DNA from: Candidatus Merdivicinus intestinigallinarum
GTDB lineage: Bacteria > Bacillota > Clostridia > Oscillospirales > Ruminococcaceae
Assembly: GCA_018713335.1 (NCBI GenBank)
Contig: DVOW01000062.1
Coordinates: forward strand, 1 to 64,000
Length of the DNA stretch: 64,000 bases
Direction of reading: 5' to 3'
The position numbers were made by a program, and so were the translations under genes. Shown here one piece after another: positions 56,844 through 64,000 of this stretch. Each line of letters opens with the position of its first letter. Position 1 is the first letter of the stretch. The notes under the pieces were generated by a model. The model made no database searches. It had not been told where the DNA came from and worked only from the letters and a program-made list of their open reading frames with translations.

Positions 56844-58697
56844 CTAAGGGTTTTCCGGGGAATCTTCCGCCTGGGACTGACCGCCCCACATTTCGTGGAT
56901 CCCGGCCCAAAGGGCTTCGGCCTTTTCTAAAGGGAGCTTTGCCGCCTGGCCCAGCTCCTCCGGCGACGCTTCCAGCATCCGCTTTTTGGTGCGGAATTCC
57001 CGCAGGAGTGCCTTGGCCCGGGCGTCCCCGATTCCCGGCAGCTTTTTCAGGTCGCTGTCGTAGTTTGCTTTTTTGTGCAGCGTCCGCTGGTAAGCCAGCG
57101 CGAACCGGTGCACCTCGTCCTGGATAGAGGTGACGAAGGTGAAGGCGGATTTTACCGCCGAAAGGGCGATTTCCCCTTCCTCATTGACAATGGCCCGAGT
57201 CCGGTGGCGGCTGTCTTTCACCATACCGAACAGCGGGACGTCGATCTGCAGTTCTTCAAACACCTTCCGCACCGCCGAAACCTGGCCCTTGCCGCCGTCC
57301 AGGAGGATTAGGTCCGGCATCCGGGAAAATCCCGGGTCCCCCTCCTTGTAACGGAGCATCCGCCGCCGCAGGACCTCCGCCATAGAGGCAAAGTCATCCT
57401 GGCCCGCCACTTCCTTAATGGCAAACCGCTTGTAGTCGGATTTTAAGGGACGTCCGTTCTCAAACACCACCATGCCGCCTACGCGGCCGGTGTCCCCCCA
57501 GTTGGAGATGTCGTAGGCTTCGATATACATGGGCGGGGAGGGGAGCTTCAAGAGGTTCCCAAGCTGCTCCAGGGCCGCCACCTCCTTGCCGGTGCGCTGC
57601 ACCCGGTCGGAGAGCTGTTCCAGGGCGTTATTGTGGGCCATTTCAATGAGCTTTTTCCGGTCGCCCTTCTGGGGGACGCTGACAGAAACGGCGTGGCCCG
57701 CCTGGTGGCGCACAAACTGTTCAAACAGCTCCAGATCCTCCGGCGGCTCGTCTAACAGCACGCACCGGGCGATGTCCTTGGCCCCGGCGTAATACTGTTC
57801 CAAAAATTCGCTTCGGACTTCCCCCATGTCCCCAGAATCCTCGAAAAAGTAGGTGAGCTTGTCCATGAGCCGGCCGTCCCGGTACTGGATGACCACGGCG
57901 CAGATGACCAGATGGTTCTGGGCGAAGGCGATGACGTCCAGGTTTTTATCGGCGTCCAGCAGGACCTGCTGGGTGGCGGTGATCTTCTGAATGGCCCGGA
58001 TCCGGTCCCGGAGCCTTGCCGCCCGTTCAAAATCCAGATCCTCCGCCGCTTCTTCCATCTCCTTTTGCAGGTCGCCGATGGAGGAAACGGAGCCGTGCTT
58101 GATGTAATCCACCGCTTCCCACACCAGCTTCTGGTACTCCTCCTTGCCCATCTTCCCTTGGCACAGGCCAAAGCACCGGTGAATGTGGTAATTCAAGCAG
58201 GGGCGGCTCTTGCGGAATTCCTGGGGGAACCGCTTAGAGCAGCTGGGCAGGCAGAACACCCGGTTTGCTTCGTCCACGCTCTGCTTGACGATGTAGGAGC
58301 TGACATACGGCCCCAGATAGGTCCCGTCCCCGTCCTTTTGCTTGGCGGCGGTGATGCGGGGGTAATCCCCGCCGGAGATGTGGATGTAGTGGTAGCCCTT
58401 GTCGTCCTTGAGCAGGATGTTGTATTTGGGGCTGTGGAGCTTAATGAGGCTGCATTCCAGCACCAGGGCCTCGAATTCGCTGCCGGTGACAATGTAGTCA
58501 AAATCGTGGACGTGGGCCACCATCTGCCGCACCTTTTCCGTGTGGGAGCTGTTTTCCCGGAAGTAGCTGACCACCCGGTTTTTTAAGGCCTTGGCCTTGC
58601 CCACATAGATGATGGTCCCCTGCTTGTCCTTCATCAGGTAAACGCCGGGCTGAAGGGTCAGGCTCAGGGCTTTCTGTTTCAGTTCTTCAATGGTCAA
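56844..58697 (-). CDS. uvrC: UvrABC system protein C
   Basis: 617 residues, full length. N-terminal GIY-YIG nuclease (LTLQPGVYLMKDKQGTIIYVGKAKALKNRVVSYF), UVR domain around 200-235 (LQKEMEEAAEDLDFERAARLRDRIRAIQ), RNase H-like second nuclease domain (MYIEAYDISNWGDTGRVGGMVVFENG with catalytic Asp) and C-terminal helix-hairpin-helix (LKKLPGIGDARAKALL). Incises both sides of lesions in nucleotide-excision repair. It overlaps the upstream nucleotidyltransferase by 11 bases. Confidence 0.97.
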   Translation of the reverse strand: MTIEELKQKALSLTLQPGVYLMKDKQGTIIYVGKAKALKNRVVSYFRENSSHTEKVRQMVAHVHDFDYIVTGSEFEALVLECSLIKLHSPKYNILLKDDKGYHYIHISGGDYPRITAAKQKDGDGTYLGPYVSSYIVKQSVDEANRVFCLPSCSKRFPQEFRKSRPCLNYHIHRCFGLCQGKMGKEEYQKLVWEAVDYIKHGSVSSIGDLQKEMEEAAEDLDFERAARLRDRIRAIQKITATQQVLLDADKNLDVIAFAQNHLVICAVVIQYRDGRLMDKLTYFFEDSGDMGEVRSEFLEQYYAGAKDIARCVLLDEPPEDLELFEQFVRHQAGHAVSVSVPQKGDRKKLIEMAHNNALEQLSDRVQRTGKEVAALEQLGNLLKLPSPPMYIEAYDISNWGDTGRVGGMVVFENGRPLKSDYKRFAIKEVAGQDDFASMAEVLRRRMLRYKEGDPGFSRMPDLILLDGGKGQVSAVRKVFEELQIDVPLFGMVKDSRHRTRAIVNEEGEIALSAVKSAFTFVTSIQDEVHRFALAYQRTLHKKANYDSDLKKLPGIGDARAKALLREFRTKKRMLEASPEELGQAAKLPLEKAEALWAGIHEMWGGQSQAEDSPENP

Positions 58698-59292
58698 ATG
58701 GGGCGGCCTCCTTCACATATGGTTCCAACGCCCGGACATAGGCTTCCTGCTTTTCTCCGGCGTTTTCCCTTAGCCAGCGGTATACGTCCAGAAGCATTTC
58801 CGTTTGGCGTAAGGCGGGGCCGCTTGCTGGGAAAACCTTCCGGTACATTCTTTCCATGTCCCGGCGGCAGTCCGCCCTGCGGATGAAATGCTTCAGGTTG
58901 ATGACAAAGAGCTTGAGGATGTGGCTGTAGGGGTCGTTTCGCCGGCTCAGCTCCTCCCTGGAAACAGTCCGGCAGTGGGGATTTGCGGCGCAGGATAGAT
59001 CGATAATCCCAAAAGGGTTCTCCGGATCAACAGCCGCGGAAACTATGTATTTTTCCGGCGCCAGGCTGGGGGCGAAATCAAAAAAGACAACCGGGAACCT
59101 CTGGGAAAGCAGGGCGGGGATTTCCAGCGCAAACTGCCCGTTGTCCATGCCGGATACATCAACTTCCAAGTCGATGTCGGAATACTTGTCGAAAGCGCCG
59201 CTTTTTAAGCTTCCGTATAAGCGGCAGCCCTGCACCTGGGGAAGGGCGTTCAGATAAGCGGAAACCTGGTCCGCCAGGAAATCAAGCCGCAT
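58687..59292 (-). CDS. Nucleotidyltransferase-domain protein
   Basis: 201 residues. Pol-beta-like motif CRLYGSLKSGAFDKYSDIDLEVDVSG (residues 22-47) with the DxD carboxylates, followed by VVFFDFAPSLAPEKYIVSAAVDPENPFGIIDLSC with a third Asp. C-terminal helical region with RADCRRDMERMYRKV. Upstream of and overlapping uvrC. I cannot name the substrate; it is not closely similar to the 279-residue protein at 55096. Confidence 0.82.
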   Translation of the reverse strand: MRLDFLADQVSAYLNALPQVQGCRLYGSLKSGAFDKYSDIDLEVDVSGMDNGQFALEIPALLSQRFPVVFFDFAPSLAPEKYIVSAAVDPENPFGIIDLSCAANPHCRTVSREELSRRNDPYSHILKLFVINLKHFIRRADCRRDMERMYRKVFPASGPALRQTEMLLDVYRWLRENAGEKQEAYVRALEPYVKEAAPFDH

Positions 59293-59380
59293 TGCAGTCC
59301 CTCCGTATAATTTTCTTCATGATACCATAAACCGTCGCTGTTATCCATTGGTCCGCCGTTTCCGGGTTCCATAAAGAAAG

Positions 59381-59406
59381 AAGCCGGCGAGGAACCCCGC
59401 CGGCTT
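59381..59406 (-). terminator. Terminator of the HPr gene
   Basis: AAGCCGGCG and CGCCGGCTT around AGGAACCC; minus-strand continuation CTTTCTTTATGG. Confidence 0.7.
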
Positions 59407-59418
59407 TGTGCGTGCGAT

Positions 59419-59682
59419 TTATTCCGCGAAAGCAGAATCAACCAGTTTGACCAGGCTGTCCACCGCGGCCTGCTCGTCAACGCCGTCCGCGATAATGCGG
59501 ATGGTGGTGCCGCCGACAATCCCTAAGGACAGTACGCCCAGCAGGCTCTTCGCGTTTACCCGGCGCTCTTCCTTTTCCACCCAGACAGAGGATTTGAACT
59601 CGTTAGCTTTCTGGATGAAGAAAGTAGCGGGACGAGCGTGGAGTCCAACCTGATTTTTTACAGTTACATCTTTCAAATACAT
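59419..59682 (-). CDS. ptsH: Phosphocarrier protein HPr
   Basis: 87 residues, standard HPr length. Active-site His in QVGLHARPATFFIQKAN near residue 14 and the regulatory Ser region NAKSLLGVLSLG near 46, target of HPr kinase in Firmicutes. His is present, so it is HPr rather than Crh. ATG 59682 has AGGAGAG eight bases upstream; the frame upstream (to 59760) is unlikely to be translated. No ptsI adjacent, so a stand-alone ptsH. Confidence 0.93.
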   Translation of the reverse strand: MYLKDVTVKNQVGLHARPATFFIQKANEFKSSVWVEKEERRVNAKSLLGVLSLGIVGGTTIRIIADGVDEQAAVDSLVKLVDSAFAE

Positions 59683-59967
59683 AATTCTTACTCTCCTATA
59701 CCATGACCTTGCGCCGCATCCGGCGCATATAACCCGGACAAGCATTTCTTTCCTTTTCACACCTGTCCTCTGATGAATTGAAGCATTTATATTATAGCAC
59801 AGTCCCGGAACTAGTCAACCGGTTTTTGGCGGGAATCCAAAGGTTTTCCGGAAATTCGTGAGAGGATTAAAATTTCCATAATAGTTTTCCACATATTTAT
59901 GTATTGTACACATTTTTCTTTCCACAATTTACAGGGCATACAATGTGGAAAACTCGTGGAAAAGCCC
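59683..59967. other. Intergenic region upstream of HPr, with DnaA-box-like motifs
   Basis: 285 bases, no gene. TTTTCCACA occurs at 59885-59893 and, inverted, at 59944-59952, with near copies CTTTCCACA at 59918-59926 and CGTGGAAAA at 59955-59963. The two exact ones fit the relaxed DnaA box TTWTNCACA. AT-rich between them. Confidence 0.5.
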
Positions 59968-60651
59968 TCATTTCAGCAGATCCGGGCGTTTTTTCATGGT
60001 CCGTTCCACACTCTGTTCCATGCGCCAGCGCTCGATGTTGGCGTGGTGGCCGGACAACAAAACCTCCGGCACCCGCATCCCTTCCCATTCTTCCGGGCGG
60101 GTGTACTGGGGATATTCCAAGAGGCCGTTCATGTGGCTCTCGTTTTCGTAGCATTCCTCCGAGGGCAGCACCCCGGGGCAGAGCCGGGCCACGCTGTCCA
60201 CCAGCACCATGGCCCCCAGTTCGCCGCCGGTGAGGACATAGTCCCCGATGGAAATTTCCTCATCCACGATCTTTTCCAAAACCCGTTCGTCCACCCCTTC
60301 GTAATGGCCGCACAGCAAAAACAGATGGGGGATTTCCCGCAGTTCCAGGGCTTTCTGCTGGGTCAGGGTTTTGCCCTGGGGGGACAGGTAAATGACATGG
60401 GGCTTGGAGCCGCTTTGCCGCACCACGTCCAGATAGCACTGCCAGATGGGCTCCGGCTGCATGACCATGCCCTTTCCGCCGCCGTAAGGGGAATCGTCCA
60501 CCCGGTGGTGCTTGGGGTCGGGGGAGTAGTCCCGGATGTTGTGGCAGCGGATCTCCAAAAGCCCCTTTTTCCGGGCGCGGCCGATGATGCTTTCCCCCAG
60601 GACAGCCTCGCACATTTCCGGGAACAGGGTCGCGATGTCAAAACGGATCAT
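59968..60651 (-). CDS. trmD: tRNA (guanine37-N1)-methyltransferase
   Basis: 227 residues. SPOUT knot protein methylating G37 of tRNA with S-adenosylmethionine. Segments: [56 protein letters not shown]-like [26 protein letters not shown] and the trefoil-knot stretch [32 protein letters not shown] 60651, nine bases after rimM. The usual next gene, rplS, is absent. Confidence 0.96.
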   Translation of the reverse strand: MIRFDIATLFPEMCEAVLGESIIGRARKKGLLEIRCHNIRDYSPDPKHHRVDDSPYGGGKGMVMQPEPIWQCYLDVVRQSGSKPHVIYLSPQGKTLTQQKALELREIPHLFLLCGHYEGVDERVLEKIVDEEISIGDYVLTGGELGAMVLVDSVARLCPGVLPSEECYENESHMNGLLEYPQYTRPEEWEGMRVPEVLLSGHHANIERWRMEQSVERTMKKRPDLLK

Positions 60652-60660
60652 AGGGCCTCC

Positions 60661-61167
60661 TTAGTCGTCGAACAGCCCGTCCAGGGGCTTGATTTTCATG
60701 ACGCCGTTTTCCAGGTCGGTCATTTTGACCACCTGGGGGATGGCGGGGATGTAGCGGGTCTTGCCGTCGGCAAAGAGGATGTGGTAAACGTCGTTGGCGC
60801 CGGTCTGGCTCACGTCGGTCAGTTCCCCGTATACCAGGGACTCGTCGTCCGCGTCCACAACCTTTAACCCAATGAGGTCGGCGATAAAATAGGTGCCCTT
60901 GTCCAGCTTGATGTCCTCTCTTGCCACATAGAGGATTTTGTTTATCTGCTTCTGGGCCAGCTCCGGGGTGTCGATGCCCTGGAGCTTGACAATGACAATA
61001 TTCTTATGGGGCCGGGCGGACTGCACCTTGTATTCCTCCCCGTCCAAAAACATCCGTTTGAATTTTGCGGCAAAGGCGGGGGTGTCGCACCAGGGCTGCA
61101 CCCGCATTTCCCCTTTCAGGGCGTGGATGGCCACGATTTTTCCGATTTCCAGCTTGTCAGCGCTCAT
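60661..61167 (-). CDS. rimM: 16S rRNA processing protein RimM
   Basis: 168 residues. N-terminal beta-barrel (LEIGKIVAIHALKGEMRVQPWCDTPAFAAKFKRMFLDGEEY) and C-terminal PRC-barrel (ADLIGLKVVDADDESLVYGELTDVSQTGANDVYHILFADGKTRYIPAIPQVVKMTDLE). Helps mature the 30S head and binds S19. ATG 61167 with AAAGGAG upstream; overlaps the kinase-like gene by 11 bases. Confidence 0.95.
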   Translation of the reverse strand: MSADKLEIGKIVAIHALKGEMRVQPWCDTPAFAAKFKRMFLDGEEYKVQSARPHKNIVIVKLQGIDTPELAQKQINKILYVAREDIKLDKGTYFIADLIGLKVVDADDESLVYGELTDVSQTGANDVYHILFADGKTRYIPAIPQVVKMTDLENGVMKIKPLDGLFDD

Positions 61168-61792
61168 ATGGATTCTCCTTTGCAAGAATTTCCCGGCACC
61201 AGGCAAGAGCCTGCTCCGCGGCTTTAGCCGGCGTCAGGTCCGAGGTGTCCAGCAGGGTGATGGGCGGGGTCGTTTTCCTGTGATTTTCGTAAAACCAACG
61301 GTTAAAATCCCGGTGGGTGCGGCGGACCCCAGGGTCCGTCGTGCCCCGGCGGTCCATGCGGCGTTCCAGCGCCTCATCCCGGCAGACCACCGCCAGGAAG
61401 TGGATGCCGGTAAAAAATCCCGTTTCTGAAAGTCCGGCAAACTGGGAAGGCTCGCAGCAGCCGCACAAAACGACGGGCTTTCCCGCCTGCTGGCAGACAT
61501 TTTGGCAGACCCGGAGCCAGGTGCGGCGGTATGTGCGGTAATTATCCCCCATGGCTTCCCATTTATCATCCCAGAGGATGTCGCTTTCCAAAACGATGAG
61601 GCCGTTGTCCTGCAAAAACAGCTCCCGGCTGACGGTGGATTTCCCGGCGCAGCTGGCCCCAGTGATCCAAAACAGCGGCTGCCGCCGGATGGGGACGCCG
61701 GCCCCGCAGACGGGGCAGACGACTGCGTTTTTATCCTCTGAAAAGCATAGGTCCTCGGAATACTTCCCGCAGGACGGGCAGACGTGCAGCAC
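61157..61792 (-). CDS. Zinc-ribbon P-loop kinase-like protein
   Basis: 211 residues. N-terminal zinc ribbon with CPSC near residue 5 and CPVC near 28, then a P-loop WITGASCAGKSTVSREL (Walker A GASCAGKST near residue 45), and a shikimate/nucleoside-kinase-like body with ESDILWDDKW and LCGCCEPSQFAG. GTG 61792 has AAAGGAGG seven bases upstream, which favours it over ATG 61876. It interrupts the usually tight khpA-rimM pair and overlaps rimM by 11 bases. Substrate unknown; possibly a nucleoside or antibiotic kinase. Confidence 0.82.
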   Translation of the reverse strand: MLHVCPSCGKYSEDLCFSEDKNAVVCPVCGAGVPIRRQPLFWITGASCAGKSTVSRELFLQDNGLIVLESDILWDDKWEAMGDNYRTYRRTWLRVCQNVCQQAGKPVVLCGCCEPSQFAGLSETGFFTGIHFLAVVCRDEALERRMDRRGTTDPGVRRTHRDFNRWFYENHRKTTPPITLLDTSDLTPAKAAEQALAWCREILAKENPYER

Positions 61793-61862
61793 CGCAGTTC
61801 CTCCTTTCAGACAGAAAAACGGAGCAGGCCCAGGGTGGGCGCAGCTCCGCTTGCCGGAAACC

Positions 61863-62096
61863 TCAGTCGATTTCAACCATAACCTTTTCGTCCCGCATGG
61901 AGGCGCTGGCGCGCATCACAGTGCGGATGGCCTTGGCGATCCGGCCCTGTTTCCCGATGACCCGGCCCATATCGGACGGGTCCACGTTCAGGTGGTAAAC
62001 GGTGACGCCTTCCTCATTGGGGGCGTCCACGGTTACTTTGACCGCATCTTTCTTTTCAACCAAGCCCTTGGCCAGGGTGATCAGCAATTCTTCCAT
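61863..62096 (-). CDS. khpA: KH domain RNA-binding protein
   Basis: 77 residues with the KH motif GRVIGKQGRIAKAIRTVMRASAS (GxxG loop GKQG). In Firmicutes it forms a heterodimer with KhpB/Jag and binds many RNAs. It lies between rpsP and the zinc-ribbon gene in the ffh-rpsP-khpA-rimM-trmD arrangement. Confidence 0.93.
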   Translation of the reverse strand: MEELLITLAKGLVEKKDAVKVTVDAPNEEGVTVYHLNVDPSDMGRVIGKQGRIAKAIRTVMRASASMRDEKVMVEID

Positions 62097-62126
62097 ACAA
62101 AAACCTCGTTTCGGCCGGGAAGTCGC

Positions 62127-62369
62127 TTATTTGCTTTCGCTCAGCTTCAGGATCTTCTTCACGGTGTCAGTGGGCTGAGCGCCGTTGGCGATCCATTTGT
62201 TGGCTTTTTCCAGGTCCACATTGATGACGCTGGGATCTCTGGTGGGATCATAGGTGCCGATTTCTTCGATGAAACGGCCGTCTCTGGGGTAACGGGAATC
62301 CGCTACAACGATGCGGTAAAAGGGAGCTTTTTTTGCGCCCATGCGGCGCAGTCTGATTTTAACAGCCAT
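62127..62369 (-). CDS. rpsP: 30S ribosomal protein S16
   Basis: 80 residues: [42 protein letters not shown], then [26 protein letters not shown]. Standard S16 signature and length. In the operon after ffh, AGGAGGAAAATTCC before ATG 62369. Confidence 0.97.
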   Translation of the reverse strand: MAVKIRLRRMGAKKAPFYRIVVADSRYPRDGRFIEEIGTYDPTRDPSVINVDLEKANKWIANGAQPTDTVKKILKLSESK

Positions 62370-62444
62370 GGAATTTTCCTCCTGATATGAAATTGCCGGT
62401 GTCCGGCGGTATTTATGTGATCCGCAGGGAACTGCGTTTCAGCC

Positions 62445-63776
62445 TTACATCATAGGCGGGAATTTTTTCATCATCCGCCGCATATTGCCTTTTTTGTTGA
62501 ATTGCTTCATCATGGTTTTCATCTGCTCGAACTGCTTTAAGAGCCGGTTCACATCCTCCACCCTGGTCCCGGAGCCGGCAGCGATGCGCCGTTTGCGGGA
62601 GGGGTTGATGATGGAGGGCTTTTCCCGTTCCGCCGGGGTCATGGAGGTGATCATGGCCTCCACCCGGGTGAACTGCTTTTCGTCGATGTCCATGCCTTCC
62701 ACTTTATTGCCGATGCCGGGGATCATGCCCAGCAGCTGCTTAATGGAACCCATTTTGGAAATCTGCCGCAGGTTGTCTAACAGGTCGTTCATGTCGAAGC
62801 TGTTTTCCTTCATTTTCTGGGCCAGCTTGGCGGCTTCCTTTTCGTCCACCGCGTCCTGGGCCTTCTCAATGAGGGTCAGCACGTCGCCCATGCCCAAGAT
62901 TCGGGAAGCCATCCGGTCGGGATGGAAGGGCTCCAGATCGTCGATCTTCTCGCCGGTGCCGGCGAACTTAATGGGCTTGCCGGTGACCTGCAAAACGGAA
63001 ATGGCCGCGCCGCCACGGGTGTCGGAGTCCAGCTTCGTGAGGATGACGCCGGTAATGGGCAAAGCCTTGTTAAAGGTATCCGCCACATTGACGGCGTCCT
63101 GACCGGTCATGGAGTCCACCACCAGCAGGATCTCGTTGGGATTCACCGCGGCTTCGATCTGCTTCAATTCCTCCATCAGCACTTCGTCGATGTGCAGACG
63201 GCCGGCGGTGTCGATAATCACCAGGTCGTTGCCGTGGTCCTTGGCGAATTTCAGGGCTTCCGTGGCGATCTTCACCGGGTTTTCCTTGCCCATTTCAAAA
63301 ACCTGGGCCCCGGCCTTTTCGCCCACGATCTTCAGCTGCTCGATAGCGGCCGGGCGGTAAATGTCGCAGGCCACCAGCAGGGGGCGGTGCCCCTGGGACT
63401 TGAAATACCGGGCCAGCTTTGCCGAATGGGTGGTTTTACCGCTGCCCTGAAGGCCGCACATGAGCACCACGCAGGGGGGCTTGGAGGGGAACTGGATGCG
63501 GGCGTTGTCCTTGCCCATCAAAGCGGTCAGCTCGTCGTTGACGATCTTAATGACCTGCTGGGCCGGGGTGAGGCTTTCCAAAACCTCCTGGCCCACCGCC
63601 CGTTCGCTGACGGTTTTTACAAAGTCCTTGACCACCTTGTAGTTGACGTCGGCTTCCAGGAGGGCCATTTTCACTTCCCGCATGGCTTCCTTGATGTCCG
63701 ATTCGCTTAATTTTCCCTTGGAACGGAGCTTTTTAAAAGCCGCCGCCAGTTTTTCCGAAAGGCTTTCAAATGCCAA
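62445..63776 (-). CDS. ffh: Signal recognition particle protein
   Basis: 443 residues. N domain (KLAAAFKKLRSKGKLSESDIKEAMREVKMALLEADVNYKVV), GTPase domain with G1 MCGLQGSGKTTHSAKLA, ACDIYRPAAIEQL, DTAGRLHIDE, TKLDSDTRGGAAIS and a Met-rich M domain ending GNMRRMMKKFPPMM. Binds signal sequences and 4.5S RNA and delivers ribosomes to FtsY. AAGGAGG before ATG 63776. Confidence 0.98.
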   Translation of the reverse strand: MAFESLSEKLAAAFKKLRSKGKLSESDIKEAMREVKMALLEADVNYKVVKDFVKTVSERAVGQEVLESLTPAQQVIKIVNDELTALMGKDNARIQFPSKPPCVVLMCGLQGSGKTTHSAKLARYFKSQGHRPLLVACDIYRPAAIEQLKIVGEKAGAQVFEMGKENPVKIATEALKFAKDHGNDLVIIDTAGRLHIDEVLMEELKQIEAAVNPNEILLVVDSMTGQDAVNVADTFNKALPITGVILTKLDSDTRGGAAISVLQVTGKPIKFAGTGEKIDDLEPFHPDRMASRILGMGDVLTLIEKAQDAVDEKEAAKLAQKMKENSFDMNDLLDNLRQISKMGSIKQLLGMIPGIGNKVEGMDIDEKQFTRVEAMITSMTPAEREKPSIINPSRKRRIAAGSGTRVEDVNRLLKQFEQMKTMMKQFNKKGNMRRMMKKFPPMM

Positions 63777-63796
63777 TGAAGTGCCCTCCTTTAGGT

Positions 63797-64000
63797 TTAG
63801 AAGTTTTCATCTAAATAGCTGTTGATGAGCGCCCGCACGGTTTTGGCGTGCTCGTCAATGGCGTGGGAATAGGTAAACCCCTTGTTGACGCGCTCGATTT
63901 CGGTGCAGCGGGCGGTGATTTCTTCCGTCACTGCCACCAGCTTTTTGAACTTTTCGGCGAAGCGGAGCTTTTCCTCCATCTCCAGCAGGAAGGCCTCGCC
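63797..64000 (-). CDS. YlxM-like putative DNA-binding protein, C-terminal part only
   Basis: The visible 67 residues (GEAFLLEMEEKLRFAEKFKKLV...INSYLDENF) resemble the C-terminal end of YlxM, which starts with a helix-turn-helix and is normally directly upstream of ffh; the rest lies beyond 64000. It has a longer helical tail than B. subtilis YlxM. The identification rests largely on position 20 bases upstream of ffh, so confidence is moderate. Confidence 0.6.
   Translation of the reverse strand, partial: GEAFLLEMEEKLRFAEKFKKLVAVTEEITARCTEIERVNKGFTYSHAIDEHAKTVRALINSYLDENF

Noticed and set aside
59885-59963. Replication origin
   Set aside because: No dnaA, dnaN or parAB genes nearby and too few boxes.
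61157-61876. Longer start (ATG 61876) for the zinc-ribbon kinase
   Set aside because: The first 28 residues lack conservation-like features and AAAGGAGG is spaced for GTG 61792; the longer form would also overlap the khpA stop.
1-64000. CRISPR array, tRNA or rRNA genes, transposase
   Set aside because: No regularly spaced direct repeats, cloverleaf-like sequences, rRNA segments or transposase motifs were seen.

Overview
The window looks like a chromosomal segment of an anaerobic, endospore-forming, low-oxygen-type Firmicute, most likely an Oscillospirales/Ruminococcaceae-like member of the Clostridia. Evidence: a germination protease gene (gpr) divergent from rpsT, HydABC-type electron-bifurcating hydrogenase subunits with a sensory [FeFe]-hydrogenase locus, type III glutamine synthetase, a Thr T-box in front of thrS, a THF riboswitch in front of an ECF folate S component, a perfect CIRCE element, strong AGGAGG ribosome binding sites, moderately high GC and short interspersed palindromic repeats. 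The species-level assignment is not supported by anything I can see. No rRNA, tRNA, CRISPR array, transposase or prophage was found.

Layout. 1-2924 (minus): subunits of a NAD(P)-linked [FeFe] hydrogenase (NuoF-like, partial; 2Fe-2S protein; ATPase-domain protein; NuoE-like). 3157-6997 (plus): a divergent regulatory locus with two DRTGG proteins, an RsbW-like ATPase, a small membrane protein, a sensory-type [FeFe]-hydrogenase homologue that is cut by one in-frame TAA, and a PHP phosphoesterase. 6994-9141: phosphatase, cytidine deaminase and a short GH172 protein. 9288-12398 (minus): asnA-glnN, a two-gene ammonia-assimilation operon. 12587-14533: a UroD-family methyltransferase-like gene divergent from an AraC regulator.

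14655-29283 is a sugar-catabolic island: deoC (minus) faces an FGGY kinase (whose start codon appears to be ACG), two SDR dehydrogenases, a GntR/UTRA regulator, a FucI-like isomerase, an ABC importer lacking its own ATPase (permease, large lipoprotein, permease), a long GH172 protein and a GH2 glycosidase. Three intergenic sites share AAAGATAAT and are candidate operators for the GntR protein. The enzyme set (GH172, FucI-like isomerase, FGGY kinase, aldolase) suggests use of a pentofuranoside such as D-arabinofuranoside, which is inference.

29356-39100 holds hsp20 with CIRCE, a GH51 arabinofuranosidase, a hydantoinase-family protein, a RibD-like reductase, gpr/rpsT with a possible pseudoknot leader, a peptidase E-like protein, a GNAT, folT with its THF riboswitch and a CatB/Vat-type acetyltransferase preceded by two tiny overlapping reading frames. 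39104-43330 (minus): YfhO-like membrane protein, SGNH lipoprotein, FabG-like SDR. 43370-44181 carries repeats and the T-box, then thrS. 46509-51807 is an ABC export/immunity-like system with one ATPase, four paralogous permeases and a histidine kinase without a response regulator. 51989-55935: AraC regulator, YbaK deacylase, anion permease, pyrophosphatase, nucleotidyltransferase. 56000-64000 (minus): corrinoid protein, uvrC, nucleotidyltransferase, HPr, and the translation/secretion block trmD-rimM-(zinc-ribbon kinase)-khpA-rpsP-ffh-ylxM.
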